DNA of 64,000 nt, taken from the IMG/VR virus record IMGVR_UViG_3300031974_002528, positions 1 to 64,000 of that record; one strand, written 5' to 3'. Source of the DNA: a virus. Numbering within the stretch: the stretch's first letter is position 1; each line of letters begins with the position of its first letter. Made by a program: the position numbers and the translations under genes. The notes beneath the pieces were generated by a model. It saw only the letters and a list, made by a program, of their open reading frames with translations. It had not been told where the DNA came from and did not search any database. This document shows positions 55,677 through 63,291 of this stretch, one piece after another.

Positions 55677-57812
55677 ATGGCGAAACCTTACAAATTACCA
55701 ATTATTCAAAAAGATGCGTCTGGCAATTTGCAAAGGGCGACTTCTACCAATGAGAACTATCTCGCGTATCAGGCGGGATTGCGCTTTGCTGAAAGAGGGA
55801 CTCTTGGTCCCACTGCTATTAAATCATCTATTACAATCGCGCATAGAGATTCTGCCATTGGTTCATACACTGACACTTTCTATAACGAAGCAGTAGGAAC
55901 ACACCCAGGATCTTCACTTTCTATTGGATCGACCACAACTACTCTCTATCAATTAAAGGGTGATAGTGCTTCCGGAGCAGTAAAACTGGACGACCAGAGT
56001 ACGGGATTGTTTCGTCGTCCTGTTTATGAGTCGGACGGTAACATATTTGATATGGATTCTGATGCTATGGATGGCATCGGGCAATCGCTCATGTCAATTA
56101 TACAGTCAAATGAATATCCTGGATCGCAAAGACTTGCTGCCTCTGCTCCGAGCGGAGACTGGTCTGCCACTCTTTCTAATGTTTTTACTGATACAACTAC
56201 AGATGGCAATGTAACTCAGTATAGTATTTGGCAGAGACAGACTATTACTGCTCCTGCTAAATGTAATGCGATGCACGTCAAACGAACACAGTATGGTTCC
56301 TATCCTCTAGCGTCATATGATGGTGGTTTAGAAGCGATGACTGATTCAGAGATGTCGCTTACCTTTGGACAGATAGCAGGAAAATATTTTAGGCATGGAG
56401 AAGTCGGTACATACGAACTACGCTCATCGGCACAGGGCGCACCTACGAGAACAGGAACTTGGGAAGCACGTGGTACAGCTGTAGACACTCGTTATACTAC
56501 TGCGGACCAACAATACGCAGGTCAGTACACTGGATATTCTAATGTTCAATATTCTGGTACTAGGAACTACGCTGCCACTTATACTTCTCCTGCCAATTTT
56601 ACTGGAGTGCGAGCATTTGGTGGTTCGAGAAACTATGCTGGTAACTATACAAGTCCTGCCAATTTTACTTCTCCAGCAGTTTTTGCGGGAACGAGACCAG
56701 CAAACTATGCTGGTGTAAGAACAGGTTCTTATGTAGGAAACCGTGCATTTAACTTCCTTGGCACCACCCCAGCAAACTATACTGGACCAAGAAGTTTTGC
56801 TGGTACAAGAGCAGCAAACTTCCTAGGAACAACTCCAACATATTACGTTGGACCCAGAAGTTTTGCTGGTACGAGATCTGCTGCATTTGGAGGTGTTACG
56901 CCAACATATTATGTTGGACCAAGAAGTTTCTTGGGTCCAAGAAGTGCTTATTTCTCTGTCACCACCCCTGCAAACTTTGCGAGATCCGTTTACTTCGAAG
57001 GAGCGCAACAAACATTTGGTGGATCTGCAAACTTCAATGGTCCAATGCCAGCAAACTTTGGCGTTTATCAGTCGTTCTTGGGTGTTGGCGGTTATCAAGG
57101 GGCAAGGGTATTCACTCGTTTCCAACCTTTTGAACCACTCCCCTTTACTGGATTGCGCTGGTTCCAAGGACCGAAGAACTTTAACGGTTGGCGATTATTC
57201 GCTGGATCGAGAACTTGGCAGTTTGCTGGCACCAGAAACTATGTCGGTCCTCGTGGGTATCTTGGGGTAAGAAACTATCTTGGCAGTAGAACATCATCTT
57301 ATCTCGGCACAAGAAACGCATACTTCGCCGCGAACTTTAACTTCTTGGGAACCACTCCAGCGAACTATACTGGTGTGAGACCAGGAAGTTTTGCGAGCAA
57401 TAATAACTTCCTCGGAGTAACACCAGCAAACTATTCTGGAGTGAGGGCAGGAAACTTTGCATCAAATGCTGCTTTCCTAGGTGTAACTCCCGCAAACTAT
57501 TCTGGTGCGAGATCTGGTACTTTCACCAGTCCAGTCCCTGGCACCTTTGCTGGTTTTGCGAATGCTAACTTCACAGGTATTCGAACATTTGGTGGTACCA
57601 GATCCTTTGGTGGATCTAGAAACTATGCAAGCTCTAACTACCTCACACCAGGAACATTTTTGGGCATACGAGGATTTGCTGGATCAAGAACTTATACTGC
57701 GAACTTCACTGGAAACTATACTGCTCAATACACTGGGCAATACACTGGTGCGACACTAACTAATACTCCGGAGACGATTGAAACTTATACGCTATATGTG
57801 AGAGTTGATTAA
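55677..57812 (+). CDS. Aromatic-Gly-Arg repeat adhesin 2 (paralogue)
   Basis: 711 residues. The N-terminal head (about 1-270) shares SAIGSYTDTFYNEAVGTHPGSS and YELRSSAQGAPTRTGTWEARG with the protein at 52407. The repeat part (about 271-690) has units such as NYAGVR, NFLGTTPANYTGPR, SFAGTR and YYVGPR with more Pro than in the paralogue, and it ends in NYTAQYTGQYTG plus the cap ETYTLYVRV. Duplication of a head-repeat-cap gene followed by divergence of the repeats is the simplest history. Probably a second receptor-binding or adhesive fibre with different specificity. Confidence 0.72.
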   Translation: MAKPYKLPIIQKDASGNLQRATSTNENYLAYQAGLRFAERGTLGPTAIKSSITIAHRDSAIGSYTDTFYNEAVGTHPGSSLSIGSTTTTLYQLKGDSASGAVKLDDQSTGLFRRPVYESDGNIFDMDSDAMDGIGQSLMSIIQSNEYPGSQRLAASAPSGDWSATLSNVFTDTTTDGNVTQYSIWQRQTITAPAKCNAMHVKRTQYGSYPLASYDGGLEAMTDSEMSLTFGQIAGKYFRHGEVGTYELRSSAQGAPTRTGTWEARGTAVDTRYTTADQQYAGQYTGYSNVQYSGTRNYAATYTSPANFTGVRAFGGSRNYAGNYTSPANFTSPAVFAGTRPANYAGVRTGSYVGNRAFNFLGTTPANYTGPRSFAGTRAANFLGTTPTYYVGPRSFAGTRSAAFGGVTPTYYVGPRSFLGPRSAYFSVTTPANFARSVYFEGAQQTFGGSANFNGPMPANFGVYQSFLGVGGYQGARVFTRFQPFEPLPFTGLRWFQGPKNFNGWRLFAGSRTWQFAGTRNYVGPRGYLGVRNYLGSRTSSYLGTRNAYFAANFNFLGTTPANYTGVRPGSFASNNNFLGVTPANYSGVRAGNFASNAAFLGVTPANYSGARSGTFTSPVPGTFAGFANANFTGIRTFGGTRSFGGSRNYASSNYLTPGTFLGIRGFAGSRTYTANFTGNYTAQYTGQYTGATLTNTPETIETYTLYVRVD
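56480..57755 (+). repeat. In-frame short aromatic-Gly-Arg repeat array in adhesin 2
   Basis: Degenerate coding repeats of (N/S)(F/Y)xG(T/V/P)R with inserted TTPANYTG and TPTYYVG modules; several 30-45 base blocks recur nearly unchanged at DNA level (for example around 56760-56900 and 57340-57510), which invites recombination. Confidence 0.65.
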
Positions 57813-57816
57813 TATT

Positions 57817-58488
57817 ATGGATTTTTATGCTGAACCGATGAACACTGCGATTATTCGCAATGAAGAATTCTTAGATCTGTTAAACGAATATTCTGATTTA
57901 GTACAAACGATTGACATTGCAAAAGTCAGCAACTACAACAAAGATGATGATGCTGACTGGTACACTGGAGACGATTACCGCAAACAAATAATCTACAAAG
58001 GTAGAGAACATTTTGGATACCCAGAATCATCGATGGGATTTGAACTGAGAGCGGAACACTTTCGATACGCCGATATCGACAAACAAGTAGAACTCGCGGG
58101 AAAGGGTGAACAACTTGTTGATGATGTTTGCATTTATCTTGGTGCTCACCGTAAAGCACTTTCTATGGTTTACCCCCCAAAAGGTTATATTGGTTGGCAT
58201 AACAACGCCAACGCACCAGGATTTAATATTATCTTTACTTGGTCTGAAAGCGGTGACGGGCAATGGGAACATATTGATCCCAAAACCAAAGAACATGTAG
58301 TAATCCCTGACGTGAAGGGTTGGCAGTGTAAGTATGGATATTATGGAACATATGAAGAACCTGATAGACTTTTATATCATGCTGCTAAGACCAATTGCCT
58401 CAGAACTACTATAGCATTCGTCTTTAATGGTGATGAACGAGGAAAAGCAATGGCCGAAAACGTGATTGAGGAAATAGAAACTGCCTAA
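57817..58488 (+). CDS. 2OG-Fe(II) oxygenase-like protein with altered HxD motif
   Basis: 223 residues from ATG 57817; an in-frame TTG at 57805 overlaps the adhesin gene. ALSMVYPPKGYIGWHNNANAP, NIIFTWSESGDGQW and LLYHAAKTNCLRTTIAFVF follow the strand order of prolyl-hydroxylase-like folds, with His in HNN, a distal His in LLYHAA and Arg in LRTTIAF. The usual Asp of HxD is Asn, so activity or metal binding may be altered. Lies directly after a repeat adhesin (4-base gap), suggesting protein modification of fibres, but this is inference. Confidence 0.6.
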   Translation: MDFYAEPMNTAIIRNEEFLDLLNEYSDLVQTIDIAKVSNYNKDDDADWYTGDDYRKQIIYKGREHFGYPESSMGFELRAEHFRYADIDKQVELAGKGEQLVDDVCIYLGAHRKALSMVYPPKGYIGWHNNANAPGFNIIFTWSESGDGQWEHIDPKTKEHVVIPDVKGWQCKYGYYGTYEEPDRLLYHAAKTNCLRTTIAFVFNGDERGKAMAENVIEEIETA

Positions 58489-58493
58489 ATAGT
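58486..58493 (+). promoter_or_regulatory. Variant late promoter (CCTAAATA)
   Basis: CCTAAATA overlaps the oxygenase stop and lies 36 bases before the TTG start of the GVAER-repeat gene. It differs from TATAAATA only at the first two bases; no exact box is present in this gap. Confidence 0.4.
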
Positions 58494-58529
58494 AGTTGTA
58501 CTGATTTATAACTATAAAAAGGTAACACC

Positions 58530-61500
58530 TTGGCATCATCAGCACAGTTTATCCCATACGTAGACGATACGTATCATGATTCTGGATATGTTGGCGGCGA
58601 GCATAGACTCGTCGTTGAACTAACAGCGCAAGACGCAACAGTCTCTGGAGTTGCCGAGCGCAAGATTACTGGATCTGGCGCTGCCCAATCACAAGATTCT
58701 TCCGTCTCAGGTACTACCAAGAGAACTGTAACAACAATCGAAGCAGATTTAACTGCTGATGAGATTGGTGTTTCTTCCGTAACTGGTAATGGTGAACGTG
58801 AAGTTGTCTCTGAGGTCGCTGCCCTCGTTGTATCTGACGCATCAGACGTCGCAGGTATTGCCGAACGTAGTGTAGTAGATACTGATGCTACTCCTGCTGC
58901 TCAAGAATCTTCTGTTTCTGGAACCACTGTAATCACAAGTAATGGTAGTGGTTCCCCGCAAGCACAAAATTCTACTGTTTCTGGTTCCGCTACAGCAACT
59001 AGAAATGCATCAGGTGCTGTATCTGCTCAAAATGTAGCAGTAGATGGTGCCGCCGAACGCGAAATAACACAAGTTGGATCAGCGGCACTTCAACCTATCA
59101 CTAATAATAATGTATCTGGAGAAGCACGTGCTTCTCGTACTGCTCAAGGCACGTTACAACCTACTGCTAACAATGTAGTTGCTGGCGTTGCTGAAAGAAT
59201 CATCGATGATCAAGGTGGCATTACAGTAACAGCGGAATCATCTTCTGTTTCTGGATCAGGTAATCAAGGGTTTGTAACATCACCTACGATATCTGCTCAA
59301 GACGTTACTGTATCTGGCGTAGCAGAAAGAACTATTGTATCTGAGAGTGCTGCGATACAAGCACAAAGTAGCACCGTTGCTAGTGCCGCCGAGAGGGTTA
59401 TTACAGGTTCTGGTGCTCCGCAACCAACTTCAAATAACTTAGTCTTTGGTGTTGCCGAGCGTGTTATTGAACTTGAAGTACATGGGCAAGTTGATGGTGA
59501 TGTAAACGCAGATCCATCTAGTGCCTCTGGTGTCGCAGAGCGTATCATCGCAGATGTAGATGCCACACCTGCTTCTCAAGATGTTACTGTTTCTGGTGTA
59601 TCGGAAAGAACCATAGTTGGATCGGGAACTCCTACTGCTCAATCTTCTGTTGTTGCTGGTGTATCTGAACGTGAAATCACTGGATCTGGTTCTTTACACG
59701 ATGACGAATCAGTTATTACTGATGTTGCTGGTGATGGCGAACGTTCTATTGTAACTGTTGTCTCAGCAGCAGAAGTAGATACTCCTTCTCAAGTTACAGT
59801 AACAGCAAATATTGGACGAGTAACTTCCGCTGCCTTACAACCATCAGAAAACAATGTAGTTGCTGGCGTTGCTGAGCGTACTATAGTTGCTGGAGCAATA
59901 GCACTAAAACCAACAGAAAATAACATTACAAATATCACCGCAACTAAAGGACCATCAGTCTTAAGTTCTTCTCTACAAACGAGTGGTAGTGGTACAGGTG
60001 GTTTTGCTGAGCGCAGCATTGTTGATGTAGATACTGTTCTTGCTGCTGATTCTTCAACTATAGAAACTGGAGTCGCTGAGCGCACCATAGTTGGAGTTGA
60101 CACTGATTTAACTGCTGCTGAAGTTGGAGTAGCGGCAACCACAGGTAACGCTGAACGAAACGTTGTTACTCAGGTAAGTGCGCTTGCGATAGATGATCCT
60201 TCTGCTGTTGTTGGTGCCGCTGAGCGCATCATTGTAGACGTCAGCACTGCGCTTGCTGCTCAATCTTCTAGTATTGAAACTGGTGTTGCGGAAAGGACTA
60301 TAGTTGATGTTGACACCGCTCTTACTGCCCAGTCTTCGACGGTTGGTGGTGTATCTGAAAGAACTGTAAGAGATCCGATACCACCGCAAGTAGCATCTCA
60401 GGACGCAATAGTATCGGGAGTCGCGGAAAGAGAAATACGATCAGGCGCGACCTTATCTGCTCAAAATGTAACTGTTGTTGGCACAGCAGAAAGAGAAATC
60501 ACTGTCGTTGACGGAGCATTAACTGCTTCAGAGATAGGATCTTCTGGTGTTGCTGGTGTAGCAGAACGCGAGATTGAAACTAACAACGTTGTACAAGCAC
60601 TCGCTGTTGATTCTTCTTCTGTAGCAGGAACAGCAGAACGTACAATCAATGATGTTGATGCTACTCCTGCTGCTCAATCTTCTGTTGTTGTAGGTACATC
60701 CGAACGTACTGTTATATCTGTTGAAGCAGATCTAACCGCTGATGAAATCGGTGTTTCAGTAGTTGCTGGTAATGGTGAGCGCGAAATAATCACCGAGCAA
60801 TCTGCGCTAATAGTTGACGATCCTTCCGATGTTTCTGGTGTTGCCGAGCGTGAGATTAGGTCAGCAGTTACTCTTACCACCGATGCGCCAGTTGTAACTG
60901 CTGTTACAGAAATAACTTCTAACTCAACAGGTGCTATACAGGCGCAGGATGCTGTTGTATCTGGCGTAGCAGAAAGAACTGTCGTATCTGTTGAAACAGA
61001 TCTAACTGCTGCTGAAGTTGGTGCTTCCGGTGTCGCTGGTGTAGCAGAACGCGAGATTGAAGACGATGGCGTTACCCATGCTCTAAGACCTACGCTCAAC
61101 AACGTTGTTGCTGGTGTAGCAGAGCGTGAGATTAGATCAGCAGTTTCCTTAACTACACAAGATGCAGCAGTTAATGGATCTGGTATTAGAACTATAAACG
61201 ATATTGATGCAACTTCTTCTGCTCAATCCTCTACCGTTTCTGGCGTATCAGAGAGAACTATTGTTATTGTAGATGGCGATCTAAGTGCTTCGGAAGTTGG
61301 TGCTTCGGGAGTCGCAGGCGTTGCTGAACGTGAGATTGATGATAACCTTGCTACGCATGCCCTAAGACCTACTGTTAACAACGTTGTCGCTGGTGTAGCG
61401 GAACGTGTTATAACAGCAACTGGTTCACTACAACCTAGCGATTCACAGGTAGAAGTTGTACCAGAAATTGTTGCCAATTCGTCAGGAACGCCAAAGGCGC

Positions 61501-62219
61501 AAGAAGCAACTGTATCTGGCGTAGCAGAAAGAACTGTCGTAATAGTAGACGGCGATCTAACTGCTGCTGAAGTTGGTGTTTCTTCTGTAACTGGTAACGG
61601 CGAACGTGAAGTTGTAACAGAATACGCTGCTTTGGTGGTAGCGGATGCATCTGATGTTACTGGTGTGGCAGAACGTGCCGTTGTTGACACTGACGCAACT
61701 CCTGCTGCTCAATCTTCGACTGTTGCTGGTGTATCTGAAAGAACCGTAGTTGGTTCTGGCGCTGCTGTTGTTCAAGATGTAACAGTAGTTGGAGTTGCTG
61801 AAAGAGTAGTTGTCATAGTAGACGGTGCTCTAACTGCTGCTGAAGTTGGTGCCTCCGGAGTTGCTGGTGTTGGTGATCGAGAAGTTGATGACCAAGGTGG
61901 ACTATCTGTAGAAGCAGGATCATCTTCAGCATCTGGTGTTGCTGAGAGAATAGTGGTTGTAGCAACAGGTGTGCCAGATAGTAATGGCGTTGCAGGTTTA
62001 GATGCTCAACCTTCAGTAGTTAATGCTGTAACTAAACGAACTGTATTCTCGATAGAAGCAGATCTAACCGCTGATGAGGTTGGTGTATCTTCAGTAGAGG
62101 GTGTTGCCCAACGTACAGAGTTGACTGAGGCGATTCCGCTGGTTAAAGCATTTAGAATATATAAACCTGCATTGTCGACAATTACTATCAGACGACCACT
62201 TGGTCAGATTGAAGTATAA
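58530..62219 (+). CDS. 1229-residue GVAER-repeat fibre/adhesin
   Basis: Starts at TTG 58530 with AAAAAGG 8 bases upstream; no suitable ATG exists. After a short head (AQFIPYVDDTYHDSGYVGG) nearly the whole protein is built of 20-30 residue units ending in (V/T)xG(V/T)(A/S)ER(T/E)(I/V), about 40 copies, preceded by AAQSSTV-like strands. A longer super-repeat recurs four times. Few Lys, no Cys, many Val, Ala, Ser, Thr, Asp and Glu: this predicts an extended beta-solenoid or fibre. A short distinct C-terminus (IYKPALSTITIRRPLGQIEV) may be the attachment or trimerisation end. Probably a tail fibre or sheath decoration; not a recognised family. Confidence 0.72.
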   Translation: MASSAQFIPYVDDTYHDSGYVGGEHRLVVELTAQDATVSGVAERKITGSGAAQSQDSSVSGTTKRTVTTIEADLTADEIGVSSVTGNGEREVVSEVAALVVSDASDVAGIAERSVVDTDATPAAQESSVSGTTVITSNGSGSPQAQNSTVSGSATATRNASGAVSAQNVAVDGAAEREITQVGSAALQPITNNNVSGEARASRTAQGTLQPTANNVVAGVAERIIDDQGGITVTAESSSVSGSGNQGFVTSPTISAQDVTVSGVAERTIVSESAAIQAQSSTVASAAERVITGSGAPQPTSNNLVFGVAERVIELEVHGQVDGDVNADPSSASGVAERIIADVDATPASQDVTVSGVSERTIVGSGTPTAQSSVVAGVSEREITGSGSLHDDESVITDVAGDGERSIVTVVSAAEVDTPSQVTVTANIGRVTSAALQPSENNVVAGVAERTIVAGAIALKPTENNITNITATKGPSVLSSSLQTSGSGTGGFAERSIVDVDTVLAADSSTIETGVAERTIVGVDTDLTAAEVGVAATTGNAERNVVTQVSALAIDDPSAVVGAAERIIVDVSTALAAQSSSIETGVAERTIVDVDTALTAQSSTVGGVSERTVRDPIPPQVASQDAIVSGVAEREIRSGATLSAQNVTVVGTAEREITVVDGALTASEIGSSGVAGVAEREIETNNVVQALAVDSSSVAGTAERTINDVDATPAAQSSVVVGTSERTVISVEADLTADEIGVSVVAGNGEREIITEQSALIVDDPSDVSGVAEREIRSAVTLTTDAPVVTAVTEITSNSTGAIQAQDAVVSGVAERTVVSVETDLTAAEVGASGVAGVAEREIEDDGVTHALRPTLNNVVAGVAEREIRSAVSLTTQDAAVNGSGIRTINDIDATSSAQSSTVSGVSERTIVIVDGDLSASEVGASGVAGVAEREIDDNLATHALRPTVNNVVAGVAERVITATGSLQPSDSQVEVVPEIVANSSGTPKAQEATVSGVAERTVVIVDGDLTAAEVGVSSVTGNGEREVVTEYAALVVADASDVTGVAERAVVDTDATPAAQSSTVAGVSERTVVGSGAAVVQDVTVVGVAERVVVIVDGALTAAEVGASGVAGVGDREVDDQGGLSVEAGSSSASGVAERIVVVATGVPDSNGVAGLDAQPSVVNAVTKRTVFSIEADLTADEVGVSSVEGVAQRTELTEAIPLVKAFRIYKPALSTITIRRPLGQIEV
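58740..62100 (+). repeat. Nested coding repeats of the GVAER gene
   Basis: The short unit (consensus GVAER(T/E)I plus about 15-25 residues) occurs about 40 times. A super-repeat of about 60 codons, beginning (A/G/T)DLTA(D/A)E(I/V)GV and running through GERE(V/I) to GVAER, recurs near 58743, 60100, 60721 and 61549. Near-identical DNA blocks also recur at 61021-61140 and 61291-61410. Confidence 0.7.
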
Positions 62220-62222
62220 ATA
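62215..62222 (+). promoter_or_regulatory. T4-type late promoter
   Basis: Exact TATAAATA overlapping the stop codon of the GVAER gene, 32 bases before the ATG at 62255. Confidence 0.78.
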
Positions 62223-62254
62223 GAATAGTTAAAAAAGATACTTGGATATAACAG

Positions 62255-62611
62255 ATGGCATTGTATGAAGATTTATATGTAGATCAAGGAGCAGACGCTA
62301 GATGGCGTTTGAGACTTCTTGACGCAGATGCATCTTACAGGGATTTAGCGAATACCACTGTTAGAGGAAAGATTAATCGTAGTTATGGGGCAGACTCCTC
62401 AGAAGCAGTTTCATTTGACGCTAGAGTTATTTCCCCTGCTAGTGACGGGATTATTGATATAATCCTCACTAACACACAAACCGACTCCTTGACCAGGAGG
62501 AGGTATGTTTATGACGTGGAGATTGAATATACGGATTCAGCATCAGGTAATCCGTATGTTGAACGAATCTTAGAAGGTAAAATAATTGTCTCTAAGAGCG
62601 TAACTAAATAA
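62255..62611 (+). CDS. Conserved virion-region protein, BppU/DUF-like beta domain
   Basis: 118 residues. YVDQGADARWRLRLLDADASYRDL, VRGKINRSYGAD and RRRYVYDVEIEYTD follow the pattern of a small beta-sandwich protein that T4-like marine phages carry next to fibre genes (similar in outline to N-terminal domains of upper-baseplate proteins). Presumably a fibre accessory or capsid/tail decoration. Function unknown. Confidence 0.65.
   Translation: MALYEDLYVDQGADARWRLRLLDADASYRDLANTTVRGKINRSYGADSSEAVSFDARVISPASDGIIDIILTNTQTDSLTRRRYVYDVEIEYTDSASGNPYVERILEGKIIVSKSVTK
62603..62610 (+). promoter_or_regulatory. Variant late promoter (ACTAAATA)
   Basis: ACTAAATA overlaps the preceding stop and ends 28 bases before the ATG at 62639, the usual late-promoter distance. 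An exact TATAAATA at 62631-62638 abuts that ATG and is too close to serve it. Confidence 0.4.
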
Positions 62612-62638
62612 TTTTTAAATCATTGAGGATTATAAATA

Positions 62639-62803
62639 ATGGGTATTAAGACTAAATCAAGTCTTGGAAAGTTGACGGGCACCGCCACAGTTATCCGAAA
62701 GGATGGCACTCGTGAAGAGGTGAAAGTGACCGCAAAAGTCTCGAAAGAGCAACTCGCTAAACTTGTCGCCGACGGCAAAGAGCGGGATGAAAAACAAAAG
62801 TAA
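62639..62803 (+). CDS. 54-residue basic protein
   Basis: ATG 62639 to TAA 62803, with TTGAGGA upstream as ribosome site. A short beta part (GKLTGTATVIRKDGTREEVKVTAKV) is followed by a Lys/Glu-rich helix. Small and highly charged; no motif. Similar short proteins accompany fibre genes in marine T4-like phages. Function unknown. The exact TATAAATA between its ribosome site and ATG could instead serve the gene at 62825. Confidence 0.62.
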   Translation: MGIKTKSSLGKLTGTATVIRKDGTREEVKVTAKVSKEQLAKLVADGKERDEKQK

Positions 62804-62824
62804 TAAATCCTAAAGGAGATTAAA

Positions 62825-63205
62825 ATGGCTGTTACTCACCCAACTGATGTTCGCAACGGTATTGCGGATTATGTTGTTGACCTGATTGACGCTGGCGGTG
62901 CTGGTTCTATTAAGTTCCAGAATGGTGGTCAGAACGACTCAGTAGTTGCTTCACTTGCTTTTAGCGCAACTGCTTTCGGTGCTGCTGCTAACGGTATTGC
63001 TACTGCTGCTGCAATCACAGACGACACTAACTGTAAAGCAGGTACTGTAACTAAGTTTACTGTATTCTCTGGCGCTGGTGATTCTTGCTTCACTGGTTCA
63101 GTTACTGCTACTGGTGGCGGTGGCGACATTATCTTGTCATCTACCTCTATCGGTGCTGGCGATACTATCAGTATTTCTTCACTGACTTACGAAGCGCCAA
63201 ACTGA
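62825..63205 (+). CDS. Ala/Gly-rich conserved phage virion protein
   Basis: 126 residues. HPTDVRNGIADYVVDLIDAGGAGSIKF, then VASLAFSATAFGAAANGIATAA and a Ser/Thr/Gly-rich C-terminus (TGGGGDIILSSTSIGAGDTISISSL). This pattern occurs in abundant small structural proteins of many phages, possibly decoration or tail-tip proteins. AAAGGAG precedes the ATG. Two hairpins follow the stop. Function not established. Confidence 0.65.
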   Translation: MAVTHPTDVRNGIADYVVDLIDAGGAGSIKFQNGGQNDSVVASLAFSATAFGAAANGIATAAAITDDTNCKAGTVTKFTVFSGAGDSCFTGSVTATGGGGDIILSSTSIGAGDTISISSLTYEAPN

Positions 63206-63211
63206 TTTAAA

Positions 63212-63232
63212 ACGAATCAGTTGTTGATTCGT
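63212..63232 (+). repeat. Hairpin 1 after the Ala/Gly-rich gene
   Basis: ACGAATCA (63212-63219), loop GTTGT, TGATTCGT (63225-63232): perfect 8-bp stem just after the stop. No T tract follows. Confidence 0.55.
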
Positions 63233-63248
63233 GATGAATAAAGATCAA

Positions 63249-63266
63249 GGGGGAGTATCCTCCCCC
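63249..63266 (+). terminator. Hairpin 2, GC-rich, possible weak terminator or processing site
   Basis: GGGGGAG (63249-63255), loop TATC, CTCCCCC (63260-63266): perfect 7-bp stem followed by TCAACTTGCC rather than a T run. It may attenuate transcription or protect the upstream mRNA end, lowering fibre expression relative to the abundant upstream protein. Confidence 0.45.
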
Positions 63267-63291
63267 TCAACTTGCCTGAGGAAATAATGGT

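Noticed and set aside
60674-61690. Long antisense ORFs opposite the GVAER repeats
   Set aside because: They mirror the repeat periodicity of the sense gene (SRSATPAT-like repeats) and have no independent start signals.
58740-62100. Repeats considered as a CRISPR or other non-coding array
   Set aside because: The repeats are in frame, degenerate at third codon positions and lack unique equal-length spacers, so they are coding repeats.
62631-62638. Exact TATAAATA as promoter of the gene at 62639
   Set aside because: The box ends directly at the ATG; transcription would start inside the gene. It may serve 62825 or be a chance part of the ribosome-site spacer.
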